Of a stretch of DNA of 46,174 nt, positions 16,688 through 24,523 are shown one piece after another (positions within the stretch are counted from its first letter, which is position 1; the number at the start of each line of letters is the position of its first letter). Below the pieces are notes generated by a model. The model did no database searches. It saw only the letters and a list, made by a program, of their open reading frames with translations, and was not told the origin of the DNA. The stretch lies in assembly GCA_934621505.1 (NCBI GenBank), contig CAKTUU010000015.1, positions 1-46,174 of the forward strand. The letters run 5' to 3'. The DNA comes from an uncultured Clostridia bacterium (lineage in GTDB: Bacteria > Bacillota > Clostridia > Christensenellales > Aristaeellaceae). The translations under genes were made by a program, and so were the position numbers.

Positions 16688-18106
16688 TTAGCTGTCTTGC
16701 TTTCCTGTGTTCCAGTATACATCCATTTCCGATAAAGTCAAGCCCTCAAAGCATTTTCCAGCGCTTTTTATCAGATTTTCCATTTGTGAAAACCTTGTAA
16801 TAAACCGATTTGTGGCCTCGGTCAGCGCCAGATCGGGGCTTTGTCCCTGCTGGCGGCACAGCGCCGCCGCAAAAAAAAGCAGTTTTCCCAATAATTGTTC
16901 ATCCGCCGGTTTGTTTTCCAGACCGTCCAGCGTCTGACGGGCCTTTTGCAGCGCGTCCCCATCAAAGCCCGTTTTAGCGGCCTTTTCCTGCACCTTGGCG
17001 GCCCGCATCAGGGGCGACAGGGCGGTGGAGACCCCCTCCATAGCCTGCGCGACGGTGGTATACCCCCGCTGACGGCGTTTGCGCGCCTCCCAGTCCTCCA
17101 GCACCTGTCCCGCGTCGGACGCATGCCCCGCGCCAAACACATGGGGATGCCGCTCAATCATTTTGCCGCAAATGGCGGTGGTCACATCGTCCAAATCAAA
17201 ATCCCCATGCTGTCGGCCCAGCGCCGCATGGAACGCCACCTGAAACAGCACGTCTCCCAATTCATCGTACATATGGTCAATATCGCCTTCGCGGACAGCC
17301 TGAATGTACTCGTAGCTTTCCTCCAAAAGGCTGGGCAGCAGGCTTTCATAGGTTTGCTGCCGGTCCCAGGGACAGCCATCCGGCCCCAGCAGGCGGCGCA
17401 TAATGGCCGTCAGGTCGTCCATGTCATACCGGGTTCGCCGCTCAAAGGGCAGACCGGGCACATAGACCGCCGTCAAATGGTCGTACCGCTTTTGCCGGTC
17501 CAGCTCATACAGGGGTACTTCTTTTTTCTCCACCCGGCCTGTTTTTTCGCTGCCGGAAAAGCACAGCACCGTCATTTCCTCCGGCATCAGGTTCATCAGC
17601 TTCAGCTTGCAGTCCCCGGCGCATTCCCGGCTGTGAATTTCAAGCAGCAGCAGATTTTCCGCAGGCGACACCCTGGCAGACGCAAATTCCGTGGCTGTAT
17701 ACACCCGCAGGCCGGAGGTATCGCCCCGCACCAGCGCCAGACAGCGCTGGGCATGGCTGACGCCCGGCAGCACCGTAAGTGGCGCATCGCCCGGCAGCAT
17801 CTGCCGCAAGGCAGCGACGGTGGCGTCATACGCCGCGTCGCTGACGGCATAGCATACCGGCTGCCGTTCGCACAGGGCAAGCACTTTATGAGCAGCAGCC
17901 TGGTTAAGCGCGTCAAAGTCATCACACTGGTCATACAGATCATCCAGGCTGACATAGGCAATTCCCTGCTCGTCCAGATAACGGGTCATGGGGTGACGGG
18001 CCGTGCGCAGCACCACCTGTTTGGCGGTTTTCAGGGCCTTTTCAACGGCCCGGGTCAGGAATACGTCGCTGCCGGTACCCAGGGTTGCAATGGTAAGCGG
18101 CTGCAT
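16688..18106 (-). CDS. mazG: YabN-like protein: degenerate methylase domain plus MazG pyrophosphohydrolase
   Basis: The 472-residue protein has an N-terminal region (about 1-215) resembling the tetrapyrrole-methylase-like domain of YabN, and a C-terminal MazG nucleoside triphosphate pyrophosphohydrolase domain (about 230-470). MazG metal ligands are visible as EESYE followed by DELGD, and CPWDRQQTYESL opens the domain as usual. MazG removes aberrant NTPs. The N-terminal half looks eroded: the usual GxGPGD is replaced by TLGTGSD, and the usual YAVPG motif by YAVSD. I chose the ATG at 18106, which overlaps the flippase stop by one base; the longer frame lies inside that gene. Confidence 0.9.
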   Translation of the reverse strand: MQPLTIATLGTGSDVFLTRAVEKALKTAKQVVLRTARHPMTRYLDEQGIAYVSLDDLYDQCDDFDALNQAAAHKVLALCERQPVCYAVSDAAYDATVAALRQMLPGDAPLTVLPGVSHAQRCLALVRGDTSGLRVYTATEFASARVSPAENLLLLEIHSRECAGDCKLKLMNLMPEEMTVLCFSGSEKTGRVEKKEVPLYELDRQKRYDHLTAVYVPGLPFERRTRYDMDDLTAIMRRLLGPDGCPWDRQQTYESLLPSLLEESYEYIQAVREGDIDHMYDELGDVLFQVAFHAALGRQHGDFDLDDVTTAICGKMIERHPHVFGAGHASDAGQVLEDWEARKRRQRGYTTVAQAMEGVSTALSPLMRAAKVQEKAAKTGFDGDALQKARQTLDGLENKPADEQLLGKLLFFAAALCRQQGQSPDLALTEATNRFITRFSQMENLIKSAGKCFEGLTLSEMDVYWNTGKQDS

Positions 18107-19689
18107 CAGGCATTCTCCTTTTTCTTTTGGAAGCGCCGCAGTACAGGCGCAAGGTCCTCTTTGGTAATGGCTTTCAGCCAGATAGCGGCGGCGGCGTAAA
18201 CCGCAATGGCCGCCAGCACCATTACAACCGTCCACAGCCGCCCGGCAGGCAGTAGCTTTTGCAAAACGGCTACCGCCAGCCCCATCAGCAGCGATGCGCC
18301 CGCGGGCCGAAGGAAATGATCCTTCAGGTTCGCCTTCATACCGGTGTACTTATGCACATAGTACAGGTTGGGAATCATGCTCAGGGCATAGCAGGTAATG
18401 GATGCGATGGGCGCGCCGTAAATGTTGATGGACGGCGTACCGATCAGGGTATAGTTCAGCACAATTTTCACCGCGACGCCCAGCATCAGCGTATACATGG
18501 GAATGCGCTGCTTGCGCAGGCCCTGCAAAATCCCGCTGGTGGACTGCACCACCGTAAACAGCACAATGGTAATGCTGGACAGGCTCAGCAGCCGGGCGGT
18601 GGTCGTAAGAGCCTCCGGTGTATTAAATTTGTAAATCAGGCTGAGCAGGCGGCCGCTGAGCAGGCTCATGCCCACGGTGCAGGGCAGGCCCACCACAAGG
18701 GACAGCCGCAGGCCCAGGCTGCTCTGGCGGCGCATGGTCTTGCCGTCCCCCACGGCCATGGCGCTGGAAATGGATGGCACCAGGCTCATGGCGATGGCGG
18801 TTGCCAGAGCGGTGGGCACGTTAATCAGCGTCAGCACATAGCCGGAATAGCGGCCGTACAGCCCCTTGGCGGCGCTGAGCTCAATGCCCGCGTCCACCAG
18901 CCGGTTCAGCAGCAGACCGCTGTCAATAAACGAGGCGATGGGCACAATGCACGCGCCCAGCGTAATGGGAATGCTGAGGGTCATCAGCCGTTTCATCAGC
19001 GGCTTAACCCCCATGGGCTTTTCCTCCTCATTTTGGGGCAAAGCGTCAAAAGCGGCCTTTTTGCGGCGATACACCACCGCCATAAACAGCAGCGCGGCGC
19101 CCTCGGCAATGGATGTGCCCAGCAGCACGCCTGCGGCGGCATAGGCAACGGATACCCGCATGCCAAAATAGGCCAGCGGCAGGGCCACAAACACCTTGCC
19201 AACCTGCTCAATCAGCTGGGAAATGGCGGTAGGCACCATATTCTGCTGGCCCTGCATAAAGCCGCGCAGAGCGCTCATCATACACACCAGCAGCAGGGCG
19301 GGAGCGATGGCCACAAACCCGGGCTGGGTGTCCAAATCGCCGGACCGGCGGGCCAGGGTGGGACTCATGACCATCATCAGCAGCATGGCAATACAGCCCA
19401 GAGCCGCCAGCAGGGACAAAGCAATGTGGAAAATGCGCCTGGCATTGCGTGGATCGTCCTTGGCCAGGGTAAAGCTGACCATCCGGCTGATGGCCACCGG
19501 CAAGCCTGCCGATGAAATGGTCAGCAGCATATTGTAGGTAGGAAATACCAGTTGGTAGGTAGCCAGGCCTTCCTCGCCAATCAGCCAGGCCAGGGGGATG
19601 CGGTACAGCGCGCCTACGATTTTACAAATCAGGCCCACAACGCTTAGCACCGTCATGCCGCTTACGATGGATTTTTGCGTATTACTCAA
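18106..19689 (-). CDS. SpoVB/YabM-type lipid II flippase-family protein, TTG start
   Basis: The 527-residue membrane protein belongs to the MVF/polysaccharide-transport (SpoVB, YabM, MurJ-related) family with about fourteen transmembrane segments. It opens with SIVSGMTVLSVVGLICKIVGALYRIPLAWLIG-like sequence typical of SpoVB proteins. Such proteins flip lipid-linked cell-wall precursors, including for spore cortex. I chose the TTG at 19689 because GAGGAGG lies eight bases upstream and the family start follows. The ATG at 19719 would place the ribosome binding site inside the gene. The position between spoVT and mazG is that of yabM in Bacillus subtilis. Confidence 0.9.
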   Translation of the reverse strand: MSNTQKSIVSGMTVLSVVGLICKIVGALYRIPLAWLIGEEGLATYQLVFPTYNMLLTISSAGLPVAISRMVSFTLAKDDPRNARRIFHIALSLLAALGCIAMLLMMVMSPTLARRSGDLDTQPGFVAIAPALLLVCMMSALRGFMQGQQNMVPTAISQLIEQVGKVFVALPLAYFGMRVSVAYAAAGVLLGTSIAEGAALLFMAVVYRRKKAAFDALPQNEEEKPMGVKPLMKRLMTLSIPITLGACIVPIASFIDSGLLLNRLVDAGIELSAAKGLYGRYSGYVLTLINVPTALATAIAMSLVPSISSAMAVGDGKTMRRQSSLGLRLSLVVGLPCTVGMSLLSGRLLSLIYKFNTPEALTTTARLLSLSSITIVLFTVVQSTSGILQGLRKQRIPMYTLMLGVAVKIVLNYTLIGTPSINIYGAPIASITCYALSMIPNLYYVHKYTGMKANLKDHFLRPAGASLLMGLAVAVLQKLLPAGRLWTVVMVLAAIAVYAAAAIWLKAITKEDLAPVLRRFQKKKENA

Positions 19690-19721
19690 GGAAACAGCCT
19701 CCTCAAAATTCCGCCGCAATG

Positions 19722-19763
19722 CAAAAAAGCCGCAGCAGCTTATTATAAGCGTTTTGCTGCGGT
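19722..19763 (-). terminator. Intrinsic terminator after spoVT
   Basis: On the minus strand CCGCAGCA pairs with TGCTGCGG across an AT-rich loop, followed by CTTTTTTG. It separates spoVT from the flippase gene, whose start is 33 bases further on. Confidence 0.8.
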
Positions 19764-19780
19764 TTTGGCAAGTTTTGATG

Positions 19781-20335
19781 TTACTGCTCCATCTGACGGC
19801 CTACGATACCGGCAGCGGTTTCCGCCACCTTTACCTCCGCGTCGCCCATTTTTGCGCCCTGCTCCTTGGACAGAAGCAGCACCGCGCCAATGGCCTCGCC
19901 GTCCGCAATAATGGGCGACACCACTTGCGCCGTATAGCCGGTAATGTCCTCCTCATTGGTAACGGCTACAATTTTTCCACCAACGGAACGGTTGATGGCC
20001 ACCGTCTGCCGGTTGGCGATGGCCGTTTCCAAGTCGTGGCTGATGGGCTTATCCGCCAGTTCCTTTTTGCTGACGCCGCTGGCCGCCACCACCTGATCCC
20101 GGTCCACAATGCAGGCGATATGCCCCATGGAACGAAAAATGGACTCCGTATAATCCTTGGCAAAGGCGGACATTTCACCAATGGGCGAATATTTTTTCAA
20201 AATCACCTCGCCATCCCGGTCTGTGTAGATTTCCAGTGGGTCGCCTTCACGAATCCTAAGGGTTCTACGAATTTCTTTGGGAATTACCACACGCCCCAGT
20301 TCGTCAATTCTGCGCACAATTCCTGTCGCCCGCAT
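19781..20335 (-). CDS. spoVT: Stage V sporulation protein T
   Basis: The 184-residue protein has an AbrB-type swapped-hairpin DNA-binding domain at the N-terminus (MRATGIVRRIDELGRVVIPK in pattern, residues 1-50) and a C-terminal GAF-like domain with EEDITGYTAQVVSPII and GAVLLLSKEQGAK. This is the full SpoVT architecture and length. SpoVT tunes sigma-G dependent genes in the forespore. It is the best single indicator that the organism forms endospores. A sigma-F/G-like promoter precedes it and a terminator follows. Confidence 0.97.
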   Translation of the reverse strand: MRATGIVRRIDELGRVVIPKEIRRTLRIREGDPLEIYTDRDGEVILKKYSPIGEMSAFAKDYTESIFRSMGHIACIVDRDQVVAASGVSKKELADKPISHDLETAIANRQTVAINRSVGGKIVAVTNEEDITGYTAQVVSPIIADGEAIGAVLLLSKEQGAKMGDAEVKVAETAAGIVGRQMEQ

Positions 20336-20388
20336 CCTTCCCCATCCTCCTTAACGGCTGCTTTTGCCGCGTTTTGTCTTTGCACCCC

Positions 20389-20417
20389 TAGTATGGAATT
20401 TGCAGGGCGGCTTATGC
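20389..20417 (-). promoter_or_regulatory. Sigma-F/G-like forespore promoter of spoVT
   Basis: On the minus strand GCATA (20417-20413) and CATACTA (20395-20389) are spaced by 17 bases. This agrees with the Bacillus sigma-F/sigma-G consensus (GCATA near -35, CATACTA-type -10). spoVT is sigma-G dependent in Bacillus, so the match fits known regulation. The site lies about 54 bases before the ATG. Confidence 0.6.
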
Positions 20418-20459
20418 GGGGGAAACTTTTGGAAACTGACAGGATACGGGGATTTGTGC

Positions 20460-20497
20460 AAAAAAAGACGGCGCTTTGTCATTTTAAAGCGCCGTCT
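20460..20497 (-). terminator. Intrinsic terminator ending the D-amino-acid operon
   Basis: On the minus strand AGACGGCGCTTT pairs with AAAGCGCCGTCT across an eight-base loop and is followed by a seven-T run. It lies 60 bases behind the last gene of the eleven-gene operon. Confidence 0.9.
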
Positions 20498-20557
20498 GGT
20501 TAGAAATGGGGGGCCGAAGCGGTTATTGACTTAACGCTGCGCTGACAGGCCCTGTTG

Positions 20558-21673
20558 TCAAATGCTCAGCTTGCGGTTGCGGGCCGTTACAGGCCACTCC
20601 GCTACAATGGCTTTGTCGTGGGCGACCAGAATCGAGGGATACAGCGCGCTGGTGGGGCAAATATGCTTGGGCGCGGCATACAGTTCCTGACCCACGGCAG
20701 GCCGTTCGTCCTCGTGACCCACGGGCATGCGCAGTACCCAATGTTCCTCGTTTTGCATCACTGTTTCGGCGTTTTCATAGCCCAGCAGCACCGCACGGGG
20801 AATGGCCGGATCGGCAGCCACGCCCTTGTAGCCCAGGTCCACCGTAAACACCCCGGGAGCCGGATGGCTGATTACCCGGGTCAGCAGCATTGCGCCTACC
20901 TCAAAGGGCAGGTCGGGGAAAGTGCTGGCGTAACCCGCATCCTGAATCAGACAGGTACCGGGAGAAAGAAACACGTCCTGATGCTTCACATGGCAGGGGA
21001 ACGACGGCGTGCCGCCCATCACCATGATGGAGCAGTCCAGTCCCTCGCCGCGCAGCGTGTCACGCAGCGCATACACATCGTTCACATCGCTGTCCACATT
21101 ATGCTGGCGGTCCGCCAGCACAGGCTCATGATGATGCCCGTCGTACACATGCATGCCGCGCACGGCAATACCGGGCATGGCTGCCGCTTTGCGGTACAAA
21201 TCGCCCGCCCGCTTGGTGGGCACACCGGTGCGGTTCAGTCCATCGTTAATATCCACCAGGAACTGCACCCGAACCCCGGCCTGTACCGCCGCGTCAGACA
21301 GCAGGCGGATTTGCTCCTCGTCATCCCCGATGGCAAAAAACTCGGTGCCAGGGAAAGCCTGGGTCAGTTTAACAAAGCGCTGAATATTAGGCCCCACCAA
21401 CGGATAGGAAATAATGGCCTGGTCTGCGCCGCATTCCCCCACCATTTCACCCTCGGCAATGGTGGCGCACTTGAAGCGGCGAATGCCCTTTTGCATCAGC
21501 AGCCGCACCAAATCGGCGGATTTGTGAGACTTTACATGGGGCCAGAGACGCTCCGCCCCACCGGCAATGCGGGCCATTTTGTCCACGTTTTCCTCAATGA
21601 TATCCAGGTAGTAAATCAACGCGGGAGAAACGATGGACGACGCATCCTTCAGCTGATATGTTTCTAGCTTCAT
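20558..21673 (-). CDS. PLP-dependent D-threonine aldolase / D-serine dehydratase family enzyme
   Basis: The 371-residue protein has the alanine-racemase-like N-terminal barrel with the PLP lysine in PHVKSHKS (Lys48), and a C-terminal beta domain with the metal motif KHICPTS (His337, Cys339). Family knowledge: metal-dependent D-threonine aldolases use His-x-Asp here, while eukaryotic-type D-serine dehydratases use His-x-Cys with zinc. The His-x-Cys therefore points toward D-serine (or D-threonine) dehydration to an oxo acid and ammonia. An aldolase reaction remains possible. It is the last gene of the operon, 12 bases behind a RidA gene, whose product type hydrolyses the 2-aminoacrylate formed by such dehydratases. 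Start chosen at the ATG preceded by GAGAGG. Confidence 0.85.
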   Translation of the reverse strand: MKLETYQLKDASSIVSPALIYYLDIIEENVDKMARIAGGAERLWPHVKSHKSADLVRLLMQKGIRRFKCATIAEGEMVGECGADQAIISYPLVGPNIQRFVKLTQAFPGTEFFAIGDDEEQIRLLSDAAVQAGVRVQFLVDINDGLNRTGVPTKRAGDLYRKAAAMPGIAVRGMHVYDGHHHEPVLADRQHNVDSDVNDVYALRDTLRGEGLDCSIMVMGGTPSFPCHVKHQDVFLSPGTCLIQDAGYASTFPDLPFEVGAMLLTRVISHPAPGVFTVDLGYKGVAADPAIPRAVLLGYENAETVMQNEEHWVLRMPVGHEDERPAVGQELYAAPKHICPTSALYPSILVAHDKAIVAEWPVTARNRKLSI

Positions 21674-21685
21674 GGCTTGCCTCTC

Positions 21686-22144
21686 TCAGATTTCAAAAAT
21701 AAATTCAACTTCGCAGGCAATGTTGCCGGGCAGTTCGCTGACGCCGATGGCAGAGCGGGCGCCTACGCCGTCCTCGCCCCAAATGTCCTTGAGCATCAGG
21801 GAGCAGCCGTCCAGCACCTTGGGCTGCATGTTAAAGCCCGGTGCGCTGGCAATAAAGCCCAGTACCTTTACAACGCTCTTAATCTTGTTCAAATCGCCCA
21901 GATAATGGTTCAGCGTGGACAGCGCGTTCAGGCAGCACAGACGGGCCGCTTCCTGTCCCTGCTCCAGGGTGCATTCGCCGCCAACCTTGCCAACCACAGC
22001 GGGCACGCCCTTTACAGTAGCCCCCTGACCGGATACATACAGCATGTTGCCCACCTGCTTCACGGGCTTGTAAACGCCGCCCGCCGGGGGAAGCTCAGGC
22101 AGTTCATAACCCAGTTCTTTCATTCTTTCATAAACGTCTTTCAT
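21686..22144 (-). CDS. RidA/YjgF family enamine/imine deaminase
   Basis: The 152-residue protein is a RidA-like trimeric-fold protein; the core (residues about 20-150) includes KPVKQVGNMLYVSGQG and a C-terminal GARSAIGVSELPGNIACEVEFIFE. The canonical catalytic Arg position is present in the GARSAIGV segment. RidA proteins hydrolyse reactive enamines such as 2-aminoacrylate released by PLP enzymes. It is somewhat longer than E. coli RidA at the N-terminus, as in the clade found beside D-amino-acid genes. Placement between an N-acyl-D-amino-acid deacylase and a D-Ser/D-Thr-type PLP enzyme gives it an obvious protective job. Confidence 0.88.
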   Translation of the reverse strand: MKDVYERMKELGYELPELPPAGGVYKPVKQVGNMLYVSGQGATVKGVPAVVGKVGGECTLEQGQEAARLCCLNALSTLNHYLGDLNKIKSVVKVLGFIASAPGFNMQPKVLDGCSLMLKDIWGEDGVGARSAIGVSELPGNIACEVEFIFEI

Positions 22145-22183
22145 CCTTGTATACCCCTTTCGTTTTGAATCGATTTACGCATT

Positions 22184-23770
22184 TCAGGCCCGGCAGCGCA
22201 GCAGCCTGCCTGCCGCGCAGCTGGTGGCCTGTTTATCGGCAAAGGCCAGTTGGCCGTTGACGAACACATGAGTAACGCCCTCGCTGTCCTGAATGGGATC
22301 GGTATAGGTGGCGCGGTCCCGCAGCTTGTCCCAATCCATCAGGGTCAAGTCGGCATAGTACCCTTCCAGCACGCGGCCCCGTTTTTCAAGGCCAAACAGC
22401 CGGGCGGGCATGCAGGTCATTTTGGCGATGGCCTGCTGACGGGTAAGGGCTTTTTCCTCCTTCACATATTGGCAGAGGAACCGCTGGAACGCGCCGTACT
22501 TGCGGGGATGGGGCATTCCGGCGGCGGAATAAAGCGAATCGGAAATAACGATGCAGTCAGGCCGGGTCAGAATTTTCCGCACATCGTCCGGAGCCATTTC
22601 CTCCAGCACGGTCGGCACGCAGCCCTTTTCCCGCGCCAGCAGGTCCAGGGCGTATTCGCCGGGATCACAGCCTGTCTGGTCCGCCAGTTCCTGAATGGTT
22701 TTTCCCACTTCCTCCTTGTTGGACGATCCGGATACAATCACCCGCCCCCAACCAAGGGTCTGAATAAAGTTATCCCAGCCCTCCCGCTGCACGGCAAACT
22801 GGCTAAGGATGTAGGCGCGTCCTTTGGGGTCGGCAATCTGCTTCAGCACGCCCTCAGTGCCCTGGGCCAGCGTTTCCGGCGGAAACAGGCTCAACAGGGT
22901 TGTGGAGCCTGCGGTGTAGGGATAGGCGTCAAAGGAGATTTCCAGTCCTTCCCGGCGGGCACGGTCAATATGATCCAGCATTACGTTGACCGCATGGCCC
23001 CACATGTCGGTACCGGCGGCTTTCATATGGCTGATGTGGATATGCGCGCCAGACCGCTTGCCGATCTCGATCATTTCATCCACACTGGCCACCACGCTGC
23101 GGCCTTCGCCGCGGATGTGGGAAGTAACCGGCCTGCCATGTTTGGCTGCCACAGCGGCCACCCGGCTAAGCTCGTCCGTATTGTAATAGCATTCCGGGGT
23201 ATACATAATGCCCATGCTCAGGCCCATTGCCCCGTCGCACAGCGCCTCGTCCAGCTTGCCGCAAATGGCGTCCAGCTGCACGGCGGTAAGCGGCGCGTCG
23301 GAAAAGCCGGTAACGCTGCGCCTCAAGTCGCCGTTACCCACCAGATAGCCGCAGTTAATCTTCAGCGAGCGTTTTTCCATTTCATCATAAAATTGCCCGG
23401 TGGTTTTGCCGCACACCCAATCGGGAATCCGCCCCAGAATCGGCAATGCATACTCCCGTACCGCCTCAAAGGTATCGGGAGCGTTGGGCACCGGCGAAAA
23501 GCCGCAGTTGCCGCTGATCATGGTGGTCAATCCCTGAGGCAGTTCGCTCCAGGGCTGGTCCAGCACCGGCATCAGGTCGGCATGGCGGTGAATATCAATA
23601 GTGCCCGGGGTTAGCACCAGTCCGGAAGCGTCCAGCGTATGGGCCGCCTCCACCGACGCGCCCACAGGAAGCACGGCGGCAATTTTATCTCCTTCAATGG
23701 CCACGTCCGCCTGAAACTCGCCCTGTACGCCATCTACTACAGTTGCGTTGCGAATGATCCAGTCCAGCAT
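22184..23770 (-). CDS. N-acyl-D-amino-acid deacylase (D-aminoacylase)
   Basis: The 528-residue amidohydrolase removes N-acyl groups from D-amino acids or hydrolyses related amides. The metal-binding start TPGTIDIHRHAD holds the His-x-His pair, GNCGFSPVP carries the cysteine typical of D-aminoacylases, HIHISHMKAAG supplies the next histidines, and VISDSLYSAAGMPHPRKYGAF matches the C-terminal active-site segment with Asp. The last fifth forms the usual beta domain (LMDWDKLRDRATY, VFVNGQ). AGGAG precedes the ATG. It lies ten bases behind the MBL gene. The acyl group and amino acid cannot be read from sequence. Confidence 0.9.
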   Translation of the reverse strand: MLDWIIRNATVVDGVQGEFQADVAIEGDKIAAVLPVGASVEAAHTLDASGLVLTPGTIDIHRHADLMPVLDQPWSELPQGLTTMISGNCGFSPVPNAPDTFEAVREYALPILGRIPDWVCGKTTGQFYDEMEKRSLKINCGYLVGNGDLRRSVTGFSDAPLTAVQLDAICGKLDEALCDGAMGLSMGIMYTPECYYNTDELSRVAAVAAKHGRPVTSHIRGEGRSVVASVDEMIEIGKRSGAHIHISHMKAAGTDMWGHAVNVMLDHIDRARREGLEISFDAYPYTAGSTTLLSLFPPETLAQGTEGVLKQIADPKGRAYILSQFAVQREGWDNFIQTLGWGRVIVSGSSNKEEVGKTIQELADQTGCDPGEYALDLLAREKGCVPTVLEEMAPDDVRKILTRPDCIVISDSLYSAAGMPHPRKYGAFQRFLCQYVKEEKALTRQQAIAKMTCMPARLFGLEKRGRVLEGYYADLTLMDWDKLRDRATYTDPIQDSEGVTHVFVNGQLAFADKQATSCAAGRLLRCRA

Positions 23771-23779
23771 GGTTTTCTC

Positions 23780-24523
23780 CTATCTGCACACCTGGGGCGG
23801 CACGGCAAGATTGCGGAAGATTTCCACGGCTTTTTGCACATGGCTTTTGCCATCAGACAGGTCGATGCCGAAATGGGAGGGCAGCAGCGCGTCGAAGGGC
23901 AGCTTCAGCAGCGTTTCCGCTGTTTGGGCGTAATCGGTAATGCTGCAATCCCAAATGTTTTGCAAATGAACCTTGCCGCCTACAAAAATGGAATCGCCTG
24001 CAAACAAATATCCGTGCCCCTGGCATTCCATCAGATAGGCCATATGGCCGCTGCAATGGCCCGGCGTATTTACCGCCGTCCAGCGGGTATTGCCCAAGGT
24101 AAAGGTTTCGCCGTCCTGAATGGCTTCCACAGGGCATGCCCTGAACTGGTAATCCGCCGGATACAGGCCCGCGCGAATCGCGCCGCCCAGGGCAATGGCC
24201 TCCGTGTCGCCCTCTGTAATATATTTGGCGCACTGGGGATGGGCATAAACAGGCGCGCCAGTCTGCTGATGCAGGTACAGAGCGTTTCCAGAATGGTCGG
24301 CATGACCATGGGTCAATAGAATTTTGCGCACGTCGCCGGGCTGGTAGCCGCATTGACGAATGGCCTCCAGAGGCGCATTACCCTCCGGGCCTACGCCCGC
24401 ATCCACCAGTACCAGGCCGTCGCCGGTTTCTACCATATACACGTCGCAGTCAAAGGGGTCGGAAAAATGGTATCCCGGCCTTCCGCTGGCTATTACAGAA
24501 AGAAACGGCGTTAAACGAATCAT
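23780..24523 (-). CDS. MBL-fold metallohydrolase
   Basis: The 247-residue protein is a compact metallo-beta-lactamase-fold hydrolase with LLTHGHADHSGN (His-x-His-x-Asp-His), a third-ligand histidine in NTPGHCSGH and the aspartate in LFAGDSIF, so the binuclear metal site appears complete. No signal peptide is seen. The family covers thioesterases, lactonases and glyoxalase II-like enzymes, so the reaction is unknown. Its start overlaps the stop of the TIM-barrel-like gene by four bases, implying tight coupling. In this operon a lactone, thioester or amide derivative of a D-amino acid is a reasonable guess, no more. Confidence 0.87.
   Translation of the reverse strand: MIRLTPFLSVIASGRPGYHFSDPFDCDVYMVETGDGLVLVDAGVGPEGNAPLEAIRQCGYQPGDVRKILLTHGHADHSGNALYLHQQTGAPVYAHPQCAKYITEGDTEAIALGGAIRAGLYPADYQFRACPVEAIQDGETFTLGNTRWTAVNTPGHCSGHMAYLMECQGHGYLFAGDSIFVGGKVHLQNIWDCSITDYAQTAETLLKLPFDALLPSHFGIDLSDGKSHVQKAVEIFRNLAVPPQVCR

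Noticed and set aside
20558..21673. Alanine racemase.
   Set aside because: The N-terminal barrel is similar, but the PHVKSHK lysine motif and the C-terminal His-x-Cys metal site are those of the D-threonine aldolase/D-serine dehydratase group.
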